From assembly GCA_025200525.1 (NCBI GenBank), contig CM045770.1:90234084-90298083 (forward strand): a stretch of DNA of 64,000 bases, given 5' to 3'. This document shows, in pieces, positions 44,783 through 54,674 of the stretch. The translations under genes and the position numbers were made by a program. The notes under the pieces were generated by a model, which saw nothing but the letters and a program-made list of their open reading frames with translations, searched no databases and was not told the DNA's origin. Numbering within the stretch: position 1 is the first letter of the stretch; every line of letters begins with the position of its first letter. The DNA comes from Camellia lanceoleosa (Eukaryota; Streptophyta; Magnoliopsida; Ericales; Theaceae).

Positions 44783-47281
44783 ATGGCTCACGAAGAGACT
44801 GCCATTGTCCGGGTAGATCCACTGGGGGAAGATGATGCGGAGGAGTTAGCGAGTCAGTATAGGTCCAACAGGGCGGGGGAAAGGGTTAACGACACACAAC
44901 CGGCCGGTGGAACGAGACCATCGGCATTCGAGTGATAGATCCCTTATTACAATGGCGGAATTGGGGGCTATCCGCGAAGTGCAGATTCCATGGAGGTGGA
45001 ATTATGGGTGCCAAAATCGACGGAGAGACCATCGGACGTCGAGGGTGCGTTTTCCTCTGAGGAGGCGCTAAAGGGTGGGCTGAGGTTGCCTCTGCCGCAA
45101 ATCGTGGTAGATGTGCTCAACCACCTGGAGGTAGCACCAGGGCAACTGATGCCCAATGCATGGAAAATCCTGCTGGCTTGTGCAAGTGCTGGGCCAAAGG
45201 CGAACGGAGGGGTGGCCATGGCGGTGGAGGAGTTCTTTGGTTGTTACAAGGCTTCAGGACAGCAGGAGACCTGGATCACCCTTCAAACGTTGGCAGGGAA
45301 GGGTTTGGTGGCTGGCCTACCGACGTCCATCAAAGGTTGGAGGCCGCGGTGGTTCTATGTGTCCACCTCCGGAGGGGCTGGTGTGCACACCGTGTGGAAG
45401 GTGCCAGCCAAGTATGCAGAGCTAAAGTTGGGGTCGGCGTCGGAGGATAGGGTAAAGAAAGTGAAGGAGTGGAGGGAGAAGGAAAAGGTGAAGTGGGACG
45501 AGCTAGTTCAGCCGTCGGCCTTTGAGGTTTGGTTTGGGCCCCAAAACCGATCGGTGGAGACCTCGACGATCGGAGCCTGAGGTAAGGAGAAAAGCACAAG
45601 AGGCGGAAGATCAAGCCATGCTGGTGAGGGCCCAGAAGTTCACAGAGGCCCAAGCCGTCCGACCTCCTCAGCCAGTGGCGAGGGAGAGGATTCATCCTCG
45701 GCCAAAGCCTTTGGGAGAGAAGAGTTTGAGCGAGTCTGCTCCGCGACTGCTTCCAAAAGATCCTCTGAAGGAGAGGTCGTTGAAGGAGATGGAGGCACTG
45801 GGGGTGGGGAAGAAAAAGAAGAGGTTGAGGCGAGGGGGGGAGGAGCCAGCCCAGAAAAGAAAAAAGGAGGCAAGGGTGGAAGAGGCCAGCCTGGCCAAAC
45901 AGGTGGAGGGTTTGGAGGTGGGGCAGGGCCCAGAAGGGGCGGTCGTCTCAATTGGGGCAGAGGCCCTTGTGACAAAGGATACCCCCGAAGTGGTGATAGC
46001 CAGTCCGACGGTGGACGTGGCGGAGAAGACCCCAGCAGAACAAGTAGAAGCTGGGTTGACTGGGGCTGACCCAAGTGTGAGGTTGGAGAAGACCTCAGTG
46101 GTGCCAACAGAAGTTAGGTTGGCTGGGGTTGAGCCAAGTGGGAGGGAGCAGGCTCAAAGAGGCTCTGCGTCGCAGGAAAGGGGAGCTGGTCTGGGTGCCA
46201 CGACTTATCATGCTCGTGCAGTAGCTGGGAAACTGGAGGGAGATGGAGGCCCAGCGAGGTCGGTGGCAGACCGCCTAGTGAAGATGGTGGATGAAGCTGC
46301 CCTGCGGTCGGCATGTGGATTTAATGAGGCCGACCTGCTGAGGGGGTTATACTCCGCTCAAATGGAGGTGACCACCTTGGCGGGGGCTCTTCTAAGGAAA
46401 GCGGGGGCCGCCAAGCTAAAGGCTGAGGAGACCAAGGCCCAGCTGGCCAGTTTACAGAAGGAGAGTGCTGACTGGAAGACCGCCCACACCGATCTGCAAG
46501 CAGTCAAGTTGGAGCTGGAGGGTACACGCCGCCAAGTCGTGTCGCTCGAGTTTCAACTTGCTGGCGAGCGGCAGAGGTTGGAGGAGGCCAAAAAGGCTTG
46601 CGATGTGGCAGTCGAGCGGCACGAGGAGGCCATGAATAATAACGAGGATCTTGTCAGGCAGAGAGATGAGGCAGATGCTAAATGGGAGGCGCTGCAAAAA
46701 GAGATGGAAGATGAGCGTGTCCGAGCGGCGGAGCAGAGGGAGAGTCTGCGCAAGGAGTTGGAGGAGGGCTGACAAGGTATTTGTGGAGAGGAGACTCTGC
46801 GAAGCAATTTGAGGTAGAGGCGAGGTTGATTCTTGAGGAGAGGCTTGGAAGAGGGAGTGGAGGTTGAGAAGGTCGAGTGGGTGAAGGAGGCCTTGATGAA
46901 GGAGTTAGGCGAGGAGAGGCGGCGGCCTCGGAGAGGCGGCCTACCCGACCAGGTCTCGCTTGGTGTGGAGCAGTTCAAAGCGTCGCCATTTTGGTGGCTA
47001 TTGATCTGCGGTGTGAGCTTAGCGAGAGGAGACTGGGGCTGCCCATCGAAGGCTTCTTTGGCTGAAGTCTGAAGTGATTGCAAGCTTCAGTGATCGGACT
47101 TCTAAGCATGAAATGGCAAAATCTTGGACGTGGTGGAAAATGTTCAAGCGTAAAATTTGAAGAACATTCCCGTGGCTCGATTTTAACAAAGGTGGTGGTT
47201 GAAGAAGACGATGTGGCCCAGACCCCCCTGGACGAGGGGATAGAAGAGGCAGATCTGCTTTCCAGTGAGGAGGGGGAGTGA
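44783..47281 (+). pseudogene. Transposase_28-type gypsy accessory ORF with coiled coil, decayed
   Basis: Despite the Pfam name (putative gypsy-type transposon), no catalytic role is established for this family. It starts MAHEETAIVRVD. The recognisable domain runs from about 44990 to 45390 (ELWVPKSTERPSDVEG, LRLPLPQIVVDVLNHLEVAP, GQLMPNAWKILL, SIKGWRPRWFYVST). It continues in a second frame from 45522 as a Lys/Glu-rich linker and a long coiled coil (about 46400-46770, heptads of Leu, Val and Ala with Glu/Arg). The protein ends with an acidic tail (TPLDEGIEEADLLSSEEGE) at 47281. Damage: two adjacent stops near 44933, a frame change near 45550 and a break after 46772. It is antisense to the pol remnant and uses the strand opposite the right LTR-like block. 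Confidence 0.75.
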
Positions 47282-47370
47282 TCTGAAAATAAATGTACTT
47301 AGGAGTTTTTGTTTCCTCCTTGTATATCTTCTTTTTTTTTTTTTGTTTCGTTTTGTTTTTGAAGTATTGT

Positions 47371-47407
47371 AATAAATGGATGTACACATGTTTTTGAATG
47401 AATAAAA
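47371..47407 (+). terminator. Probable polyadenylation signals of the accessory ORF
   Basis: AATAAA at 47371 and again at 47401, about 90-120 bp after the end of the acidic tail, in a T-rich 3' untranslated region. Confidence 0.5.
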
Positions 47408-47539
47408 TGGCCCTTGTGGTTCTAATTGATGATTCCAGTATATTTCCCTTTGTGTTGGTTTGGTCTTGGTTTGTTTTGCTTGTGATTATTGTATGCACCG
47501 ATGTTTTCAGCGAATGCTTGCGTCTTAAAAACATGCCCT

Positions 47540-47850
47540 AGTGTCAAAAGTACCTTAAAAAAGTAAACTGGAATGTGAAGTTGAAGATGTGATTTGCAAA
47601 TGAAATATGGGCAGACATCTTTAAAAAATTGACTAAGTGTCAAATTACCCTAGAAAGGTAGACTGAAATATGAAGTTGAAGATGTGATTGGCAAATGAAA
47701 TATGAGCAAATCTTTTTAAAATATTCACTAAGTATCAAATTACCTTGAAAAGGTAGACTGAAATGTAATGTTGAACATGTGATTTGCAAATGAGACATGG
47801 GAGAACACCGTTAAAATATGACTGAGTGTCAAATTATTTTGAAATTGTGG
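47540..47850. repeat. Tandem repeat with about 118-bp units, three copies
   Basis: TGAAGTTGAAGATGTGATT followed by GCAAATGAAATATGGG and a CTAAGTGTCAAATTACC segment repeats near 47575, 47690 and 47775 with several substitutions. Confidence 0.75.
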
Positions 47851-47864
47851 TTAAGCGTCAGATT

Positions 47865-48470
47865 ATGACTGAGGCTGAGGTCTGGCTGAGGCTTTTGAAA
47901 GTGCTCAGGTCTGGCTGAGGCTTTTGAGAGTGCTCAGGTCTGGCGGAGGCTTTTGAAAGTGCTCAGGTCTGGCTGAGGCTTTGAGTGCTCGGTCTGGCCG
48001 AGGCTGTTGAAAGTGCTCAGGTTTGGCTGAGGCTTTTGAGAGTGCTCAGGTCTGGCTGAGGCTTTGAGTGCTCGGTCTGGCCGAGGCTTTTGAAAGTGCT
48101 CAAGTCTGGCTGAGGCTTTGAGTGCTCAGTCTGGCCGAGGCTTTTGAAAGTGCTCAGGTCTGGCTGAGGCTTTTGAGAGGGCTCAGGTCTGGCTGAGGCT
48201 TTGAGTGCTCGGTCTGGCCGAGGCTTTTGAAGGTGCTCAAGTCGGACTGAGGCTTTGAGTGCTCAGGTCTGGCTGAGGCTTTGAGTGCTCGGTCTGGCCG
48301 AGGCTTTTGAAGGTGCTCAGGTCGGACTGAGGCTTTGAGTGCTTCCGGGCTGGGGCTTTGAAGGTGCTCAGGTCTGGTTCTGACTGAGGTCGTCAATGGT
48401 GCTCAGGTCTGGTTCTGACTGAGGCTTTGGAAAGTGCTCAGGTCTGGCTGAGGCTTTTGAAGGTGGCGCT
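47865..48470. repeat. Minisatellite of about 29-bp GGTCTGGCTGAGGCTTTTGA units
   Basis: Roughly 20 units alternate between a longer form (with GAAAGTGCTCA) and a shorter form (TTTGAGTGCTC). A higher-order pattern of two or three unit types is visible. ORFs reading through it are artefacts. Confidence 0.9.
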
Positions 48471-48598
48471 GCAAATAGAAGTTTCATGGAAGCTACATTC
48501 AGATAGTTGAATTATAGAAAGTGGGAACTCCAGTCGATATTTGCATTATGTGCTGACAAAGGGAAAGACAATAATTTTGACAATACAAAAGTAAGGAT

Positions 48599-49900
48599 TC
48601 ATTGGTAGTAACGCTTCAGATTTTCAGCATTCCAGGGATGGGGAAGGTCTCAGCCATCCATGTCTTGAAGTTGGTAAGTGCCTGGCCGTGGTCGAGCCTT
48701 CACCACGTAGGGCCCTTCCCATTTGGCTGCCAATTTGCCCTCGGTTGGATTCTTTGTGGCAAGAGTTGCTTCTCTCAAGACAAGGTCGCCAATGGAGAAC
48801 TCCCGCGGTCGGACTCTGCGGTTGTAGTGTGTTCTCATTTTCTGCTGGTACGAGGCCAATCTGACAGCAGCAGTCTCTCTGAGCTCCTCAATGAGATCCA
48901 GGTCTGCTCGACGGAGTTCTTCGGAGTGTGGCAAAAGTCTCTCGCAGGTCGGTGAGGTGGTCAGCGGAGAGTTTGCTCTTAACCAGCATGTCATCCACAT
49001 ACACTTCCATGTTCCGTCCGATCTGATGGTGGAAGACTGTGTTGACCAAACGTTGGTAGGTGGCCCCAGCATTCTTTAGTCCGAACGGCATGACACGGTA
49101 ATGGTAGGTGCCCCGATCGGTGATGAAAGATGTGTGTTCCTGGTCGGATGAGTGCATCACGATCTGGTTGTACCCTGAAAAAGCATCCATGAAGCTGAGC
49201 ATTTAATGACCGGCCGTGGTGTCGACCAGTAGATCAATGCGGGAAAGAGGGTAGCTGTCTTTGGGACAGGCTCGGTTCAAGTCAGAGTAGTCGACGCAGA
49301 GACGCCATTTGCCATTGTTTTTGCGGACCAGGACCACGTTGGACAGCCACTTAGGATAATCCACGTTTCGGATAAACTGGGCCTCGAGAAGTTTGTCAAC
49401 CTCTGCAGCTATGAGATTGTTGCGCTCTGGATGGAAAATACGCTGCCTCTGTCGGTAAGGTCGGAAGTGAGGCTCGATACTGAGGCGGTGGGTTATGAAA
49501 GAGGGGTCGATGCCTGGCATGTCTGCATGGGTCCAGGCGAAGACGTCTCTGTGTTCGGTCAGGAGAGCGGTGAGGTCGGCCTTGGCTTGGGAAGGCAGTT
49601 GGCTGCCGATTTTAGCAGTTTTGAGTGGGTTGGTGGGATCGATGTTAACTTCGACGAGTTCCTCCACAGGTTCGCCTCTTATCAGTTCGTCCTCATCTCG
49701 GACGTCAAGTCCTTCTATGATCATTGCCTCATTTAGCTTGACCTCTTTGAGTGAGGCCACATAACATTCTCTGGCGACGGTTTATTCTCCTCTTACCGTT
49801 CCGACCCCAAAATCAGTAGGGAACTTGAGGGCAAGGTGGTAGGTGGATGTGATGGCTTGGAAGGCATTGAGGGCGGTGCGACCGAGGATGATGATGTTGT
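48599..49900 (-). pseudogene. Gypsy pol remnant: protease end, reverse transcriptase, integrase C terminus
   Basis: Minus strand, 5' to 3'. The protease C terminus ([20 protein letters not shown]) is broken by a stop near 49783. The RT domain follows (VVLVRKNNGKWRLCVDYSDL, then SFMDAFSGYNQI, FGLKNAGATYQRLV and the catalytic YVDD near 48990), with a stop where the TAGHEMLSF segment is expected (near 49204). RT breaks off after HLTDLRETF and passes directly into the integrase C-terminal part (LDLIEELRETAAVRLASYQQ, GDLVLRE, GKLAAKWEGPYVV, GTYQLQDMDG, HPWNAENLKRYYQ, stop at 48599). The rest of RT, RNase H and the integrase catalytic core are missing, as is gag. The C-terminal motifs are Tat-like. 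It is inactive. Confidence 0.85.
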
Positions 49901-49911
49901 GTGACCTTACT

Positions 49912-50986
49912 CACGTGTCGGTCCAGATGCACCGACTTGCCTCACCCCGCCCTTTCCACTTCAAATCACCACGTGACACGCCGCTCTTGAGCCCAGCGCC
50001 TCTCGCCGGACACCCTGCGGTCGGCCTCACTGCTGCCGGCCTCACGCCGGCCGCCTCACGGCCGACCTCTCCCACTTTGGGCCGCCTCACGCCGGCCTCA
50101 CCCGCTGGTCACCCTCGCGGTCGGCCTCACGGCTCACCCTCACGGCCGACCTCCCGCCGGTCACCTCACGGCCGACCTCTCCGCTCGGTCACCTCACGAT
50201 CGGCTTCTCCTCGCCACCCTCCCGTCGGCCTCACCCGCTCACCTCCTGCCTGGCTCACCTCGGCTCGCCTCGCTCGCCACGACAACCGACCTCTCTCCGC
50301 CGGTTACCCTCGGCTGCTCACCCCGCCTCGGCCTCATGCTCGCCTCCGCCGGTCCCTCCCCTGGTCGGATTCATCTCCGCTATTATTATTCCCTTCGTTG
50401 GACTAAAGTCGACTCGGGAATGGGGGACTCGACAGGATAGGCCCACGAGACCACGACCCACCATGAGTAAACCCAAGCCCACCATTTAGACCCCATTACA
50501 CAACCCGTTAGTGAAACCAGTGCATACCGAAGCCAACCGAGCAGAAAGGCCAATGATGTTCGGACACGTGGGCGGTGCGTATCAGCCATATCGGCAGACA
50601 AAGATCTGCAAAGTTATTGCACAAAGACATCACCATTAATGCAACCCATCACCGCATTTATTATGACAACACCTCAAATGAACGACTCTCACCCCGAACG
50701 AGATTTAACCACGGCAAGCTTTCGGCAAAAAGGTCAGAACGACTAAGACAGCCAAATGATTACCAGAGGATATAAGCAAAGCTCGAAGACAAGAAGAAGG
50801 TTAAGTTTTCCATCTCCTATCTCTCTCTCTCTCTACATTTCTGTCCATCACCTTCTCTAATTCACACACCGGAGGGTTCGCCGGGGGACTACCCCGTTCC
50901 CCGATTGAACTTGTTTGCAAGTTACCCAGTGGGCTTGAGGAGCTTGGATCGGTCCAACCCATCCACGAGGACTCACTGTATTATCA
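49912..50986 (-). repeat. Right LTR-like inverted terminal block
   Basis: On the minus strand it starts TGATAATACAG and runs to 49912, where it joins protease-coding sequence directly. The GC-rich minisatellite part (49985-50370) is longer than in the left block, which explains most of the length difference. ORFs here are frames through the minisatellite. Confidence 0.85.
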
Positions 50987-51803
50987 TTATATAAGAGAAT
51001 AGTTAGAAATTTTATAATTTTAACTAATTTAGTTAAATAAAATTTTTAACAAGAAAATATTTGTAATTTTTCTAATTATAAAAAATAATTTATATTTAAA
51101 TACAATTCAAAAAATATACTTGTAATTTATCTAAAATTATTTAAAACCAATCTTGAAAGTAATGGACAATGAGTGGGGAGGGCTTTTGGACTATATTAAA
51201 TAGAACTTAGATAGCTTGTAGGATAAATTTAACAATTTACTTGATAGGCCAAAACAATAATGTAGCAGGGAAATTTTATGAGCGTAATTAACATGATAAC
51301 TCATTTTTATTAGGTATTTGACTTCGTTTGGCTATGTGGATTGGGTTGGGTTAGAATTAAATTAGTCACTAAAAGATAAAATAAGTTAAAAAAGTCAATA
51401 AGTAATGTTTAAATTTTTTAATTTGAGAGTTCTAATAGAGCTTAAATGATGTGGAAAGTACATATGTGAGATGGGGCCCTACACTCTTCTCTTTATCTCT
51501 CTCTTCGGTCTTATTAGAGCTCTCATTAGAGCTATTATTTTAGAGTTATGTCACTATTTAAAGTCAATAAGATAAAATATCATATTGAAACTATAATCAT
51601 TTTATTATTTTTTATTTTTTTACAAAAGTCAAAAAAACTAAAAAAGTCAATTTAAACGAATTTTTTAGTCCCAAATTAAAAGAAGCCAAATTTTAAAAGG
51701 CAAACTAATTTTTTATTTTTATTTTTTTATAACGAAATATAAGGATTGATCGATTTAGCGTCGGTTGTGGTTTATCATTTGCCACGCCCACCATGAAAGT
51801 AAC
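50987..51803. other. AT-rich spacer between two retroelements
   Basis: It begins with the right TTATA duplication. Around 51420-51560, AGAGTTCTAATAGAGC and TTAGAGCTCTCATTAGAGC form a loose inverted repeat that may be an old MITE. No coding sequence was seen. Confidence 0.4.
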
Positions 51804-52292
51804 TGTTAGAAATGGGTGCCCATGTGGCATGACCATTTAACATTTTGAACCTGATCCAAATGGGTTTTGAATTTGAATTCAAACCTATTTGGATAACTAC
51901 TCTGGATATATATCTATCATATCCTAATATGGATAGATGATATAGATATATGATATTATTTCTAGTAACTTATATGGATAAAGGAGATAATTAGATTATA
52001 TATCTTATATATGGGATATGGGTGATTTAGAAATATACAACGTATCATCTCTATTTTTCCCATATACAGTTTCTCCCATATACTGACTCTCTCCCATAAA
52101 CAACAATCAATAAGCTATTTGCACTGAGATTTGTGTGGGTGATATTCATCATTGTAATATCACCCCACTGCTGGGTTGATTGACCAAATTCAGGAAGCAC
52201 TGATTTACCCACGAGATCCATCAGAGTTTAGAATATTTCAGAAATGTATGACCTTAAATATTTTTATTCCGTTGCGTCATACCTTGTTTACA
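51804..52292 (+). repeat. 5' LTR of the copia element
   Basis: It starts TGTTAGAAATGG and ends TTGTTTACA. It is nearly identical to 58881-59373 over the first 350 bp, with clearly more differences in the last 130 bp. TATA-like motifs (GATATATATC near 51905; TTATATATGG near 52010) are candidates for the promoter. Confidence 0.93.
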
Positions 52293-52293
52293 T

Positions 52294-52305
52294 TGGTATC
52301 AGAGC
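52294..52305 (+). promoter_or_regulatory. Primer binding site, initiator tRNA-Met
   Basis: TGGTATCAGAGC one base after the 5' LTR is the standard primer binding site of plant copia elements. The tRNA 3' end primes minus-strand DNA synthesis here. Confidence 0.93.
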
Positions 52306-53755
52306 CTTAATGGATATTTTCGTGTTTCCTTTAATCATGTGTATATTTGTTATATATATATGTATACATTATATACATGAATGTTAGTAAAGGAGAAAAA
52401 AAAATCTATTTTATTAGATTAAGAACATAAATATTTTTTTTATGTTCATTAATGCCTTTTTAAATACCATAAATGGTTTTATTTTAAAAAAAGGAGTCCG
52501 GAAGTACAAAAATCGGACCAGAAAACACTTTGGAAGGCGTGTGGTGTGCGCACCACCCAATGATGAGCCGCTCCCAGCGCTTCCCACGTGCAGACGCCTA
52601 CGCCGGCCAGCGCCGTCACGCTCCGTCGCGCCGTCTGCCTTGCCACGTATCGTCTCGCCTCGCCTACGCCGCAGCGTCTTTGGAAGGGCCGAAAGCAACG
52701 TCCGAAAGCGTGCCTTGAACGCCGAGCCGCTCCGAGCCGCGTGATGAGCATGGCTGAGTGTATTTTTTTTCCCGGCTTAGGCTTGGCGATGATGCCTAAA
52801 ACCTTTGTTTGCTTTTTAATTCTGTATTGCGTTAAATGGTCATAATTTATTCATTACTTATTTGTTTTATGCGTGGTTTGTACTGTTAGACTCAGAATAA
52901 ATTTTTCTATATTCTGTAAAATTTGGAAAATTTTACGAAAATAAAAAATATTTTTTTAGTGTTAATAATTCATTTTTTATGCTTTAAAATGATTCTGGTA
53001 TTGCATAAATAATTTTCTGGGGTTGATTTTTTTATTGTGTACTTCTGAAATGTTTTACTATTTACTGGAAATATTTTTTCTGTTTATTAGTTTCTGGATT
53101 TTTTATTTCTAATTTTATGTGTGTTTATTAGTTATTTAAAATTCCAGAATATTTCAGAAAAAATTTCAGAAAATTTCAGAGTGATGTACATTTTTAATTA
53201 TGGCATAATCTGAATATTGTCTCAGTTTATCAGTTTCTGATTTTTTTTTATTTCTAATTTTATTTGTATTTATTAGTTATTTAAAATTCCAGAAAATTTC
53301 AGAAAATTCCAGAAAATTCCAAAATGATGTACACTTTAATTATGGCATAATTTGAATATTGAATACAACATATTTTTTTGGATTTGTAATATGTTGTAAT
53401 TAGAGAAGCATGATTAATTATTTATTTATTTATTTGAATTCCATTATTAAATAAATATAGCATGAGTTGTTTGTAAATTTATAATGAGATGCTATTGTAT
53501 GGATTTTATCATGCTTTGTATATGCCATAAGTAGTGGGAGATTGTTTGATTATTTTTTTTTGCGCATGGAATTAAATTAAATTTTGATAATTATCACTAG
53601 AGGCGCAAGAGATGATTACGAGCATAGCAAATTTTTGATCTTGAGACATGTGTAAAATTATCATTATTTAATTTAGTTTTTTTTTTGCTGCAAAATATTT
53701 TGTTTTGTGTTGCTATAATTAATATCCCTAGCATTTGTTTACTCAGTATGTAGAA
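52306..53755 (+). other. Long untranslated leader of the copia element with a GC-rich island
   Basis: 1.45 kb without a convincing ORF. It is AT-rich except 52530-52745, which is strongly GC-rich and has open frames on both strands. TTCCAGAAAATTTCAGAAA-like motifs repeat near 53140-53310. Confidence 0.6.
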
Positions 53756-54674
53756 ATGGTCGCTAAGACAATGGTGGCAGACTTAACTAAGGAGAGAAAT
53801 TGGATGGCGACAATTATGATATATGGCGCCGTAAGATCCAATACCTCCTCAATGAGCAAGAAGTGTTGACCACACTTGAACAAGTGATGGTTGAGCGAGG
53901 CGAAACATCTGACTCAACATCGTCATGATCTTGAAGCCTTCGGACTTGGCGTAACAAAGATCGGTGTCTGGCGCTTTACTATGTTGAGCAAAGATGCACA
54001 ACGACTTGATTAGTGAGTTTGAGCATTGCCTTGCATTTGAGATGTGGGAAGCTCTCAAGCAAAAGTTTGGTATTACCTCTTTGGCAAAGCTACATTGGTG
54101 ACTATGAAGTTTGATTCATATCGAAAAAGGCGATCACCGATGAAGCGGCATTTGAGAGTCATGTCGGCCATGATCGTGAGCTTACTATTTGGGCACAATT
54201 TGACTCAAGAGCGACAAGTACAAGCATTATCGCTCTCGCCAAATTTTGGGAGCAGATGAAGCGAACATGATGCATAATGAGAGTGTGAAAACATTCGAAG
54301 ACATATCGCGTCATTTGGAGCTAGAGGCTGAGCGCCTTGAGGCGGGTAAGTCTGATGGTTCTGCTATGGTGGTGGAGTCAAGCTCACGTAGGACTTCTCA
54401 GTTCAAACGTAGAAAAGTAAAAGGTGCCCCTAAGAAACAATTGCTTAAGCCTAATGGCGCTAGAAATTTCAAGCGTAGGGGCAAGAGAGGTGGTAAGAAG
54501 GCAAAGGCTAAGTTGACATGCTTTAATTGTAACAAAGAAGGACACTTCGCTCGGGATTGCCCTGAGCAGAAGAAGGTACTCCCTTACTTAATTTCTCGCA
54601 TTCAATGCTTTGTGTCTAGTCAAGCATTAATTGCTCATTCTCTTCATTTTTGGGTTGTAGACTCAGAACCTTGA
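53756..54674 (+). pseudogene. gag: Copia gag, decayed
   Basis: Gag forms the virus-like particle and binds element RNA. The start is the ATG of MVAKTMVADLTK at 53756. Recognisable pieces, spread over all three frames, are a UBN2-type core (IQYLLNEQEVLTTLEQ near 53840, ALKQKFGITSLAKL near 54055, LTMKFDSYRK near 54105, SVKTFEDISRHLELEAERLE at 54280). A Lys/Arg-rich linker and a CCHC zinc knuckle (CFNCNKEGHFARDC, 54520-54565) follow. At least four frameshifts lie between 53790 and 54250. The stretch after the knuckle (FWVVDSEP) is the start of the aspartic protease region and is followed by a stop. Confidence 0.85.

Larger units (their letters stand above)
43538..50986 (-). mobile_element. Gypsy (Tat-type) composite with inverted LTR-like ends and TTATA duplication
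   Basis: Both outer ends start TGATAATACAGTGAGTC reading inward, so the roughly 1-kb terminal blocks are inverted rather than direct repeats. The 5 bases outside each end are TTATA (43533-43537 and 50987-50991), a perfect direct duplication. On the minus strand the order is terminal block, protease end, reverse transcriptase, integrase C terminus, tandem repeats, antisense accessory ORF, inverted terminal block. Pol followed by an antisense accessory ORF is known for Tat-lineage elements. Inverted LTRs are not a normal product of reverse transcription. Confidence 0.7.

Noticed and set aside
45640..46107. 155-codon Pro/Ser-rich minus-strand ORF, and 46553-47083 minus-strand ORF
   Set aside because: Antisense shadows of the GC-rich Transposase_28/coiled-coil ORF on the plus strand.
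47865..48470. Possible CRISPR-like array of about 29-bp repeats
   Set aside because: Units are contiguous without unique spacers, and the context is a plant retroelement; it is a minisatellite.
49843..50406. 187-codon Pro/Arg/Ser-rich plus-strand ORF
   Set aside because: It passes through the GC-rich GGCCGACCTC minisatellite in the right terminal block; composition, not coding, keeps it open.
52414..52845. Several overlapping ORFs on both strands in the copia leader
   Set aside because: The GC-rich island has few stops in any frame. The translations are unlike known proteins.
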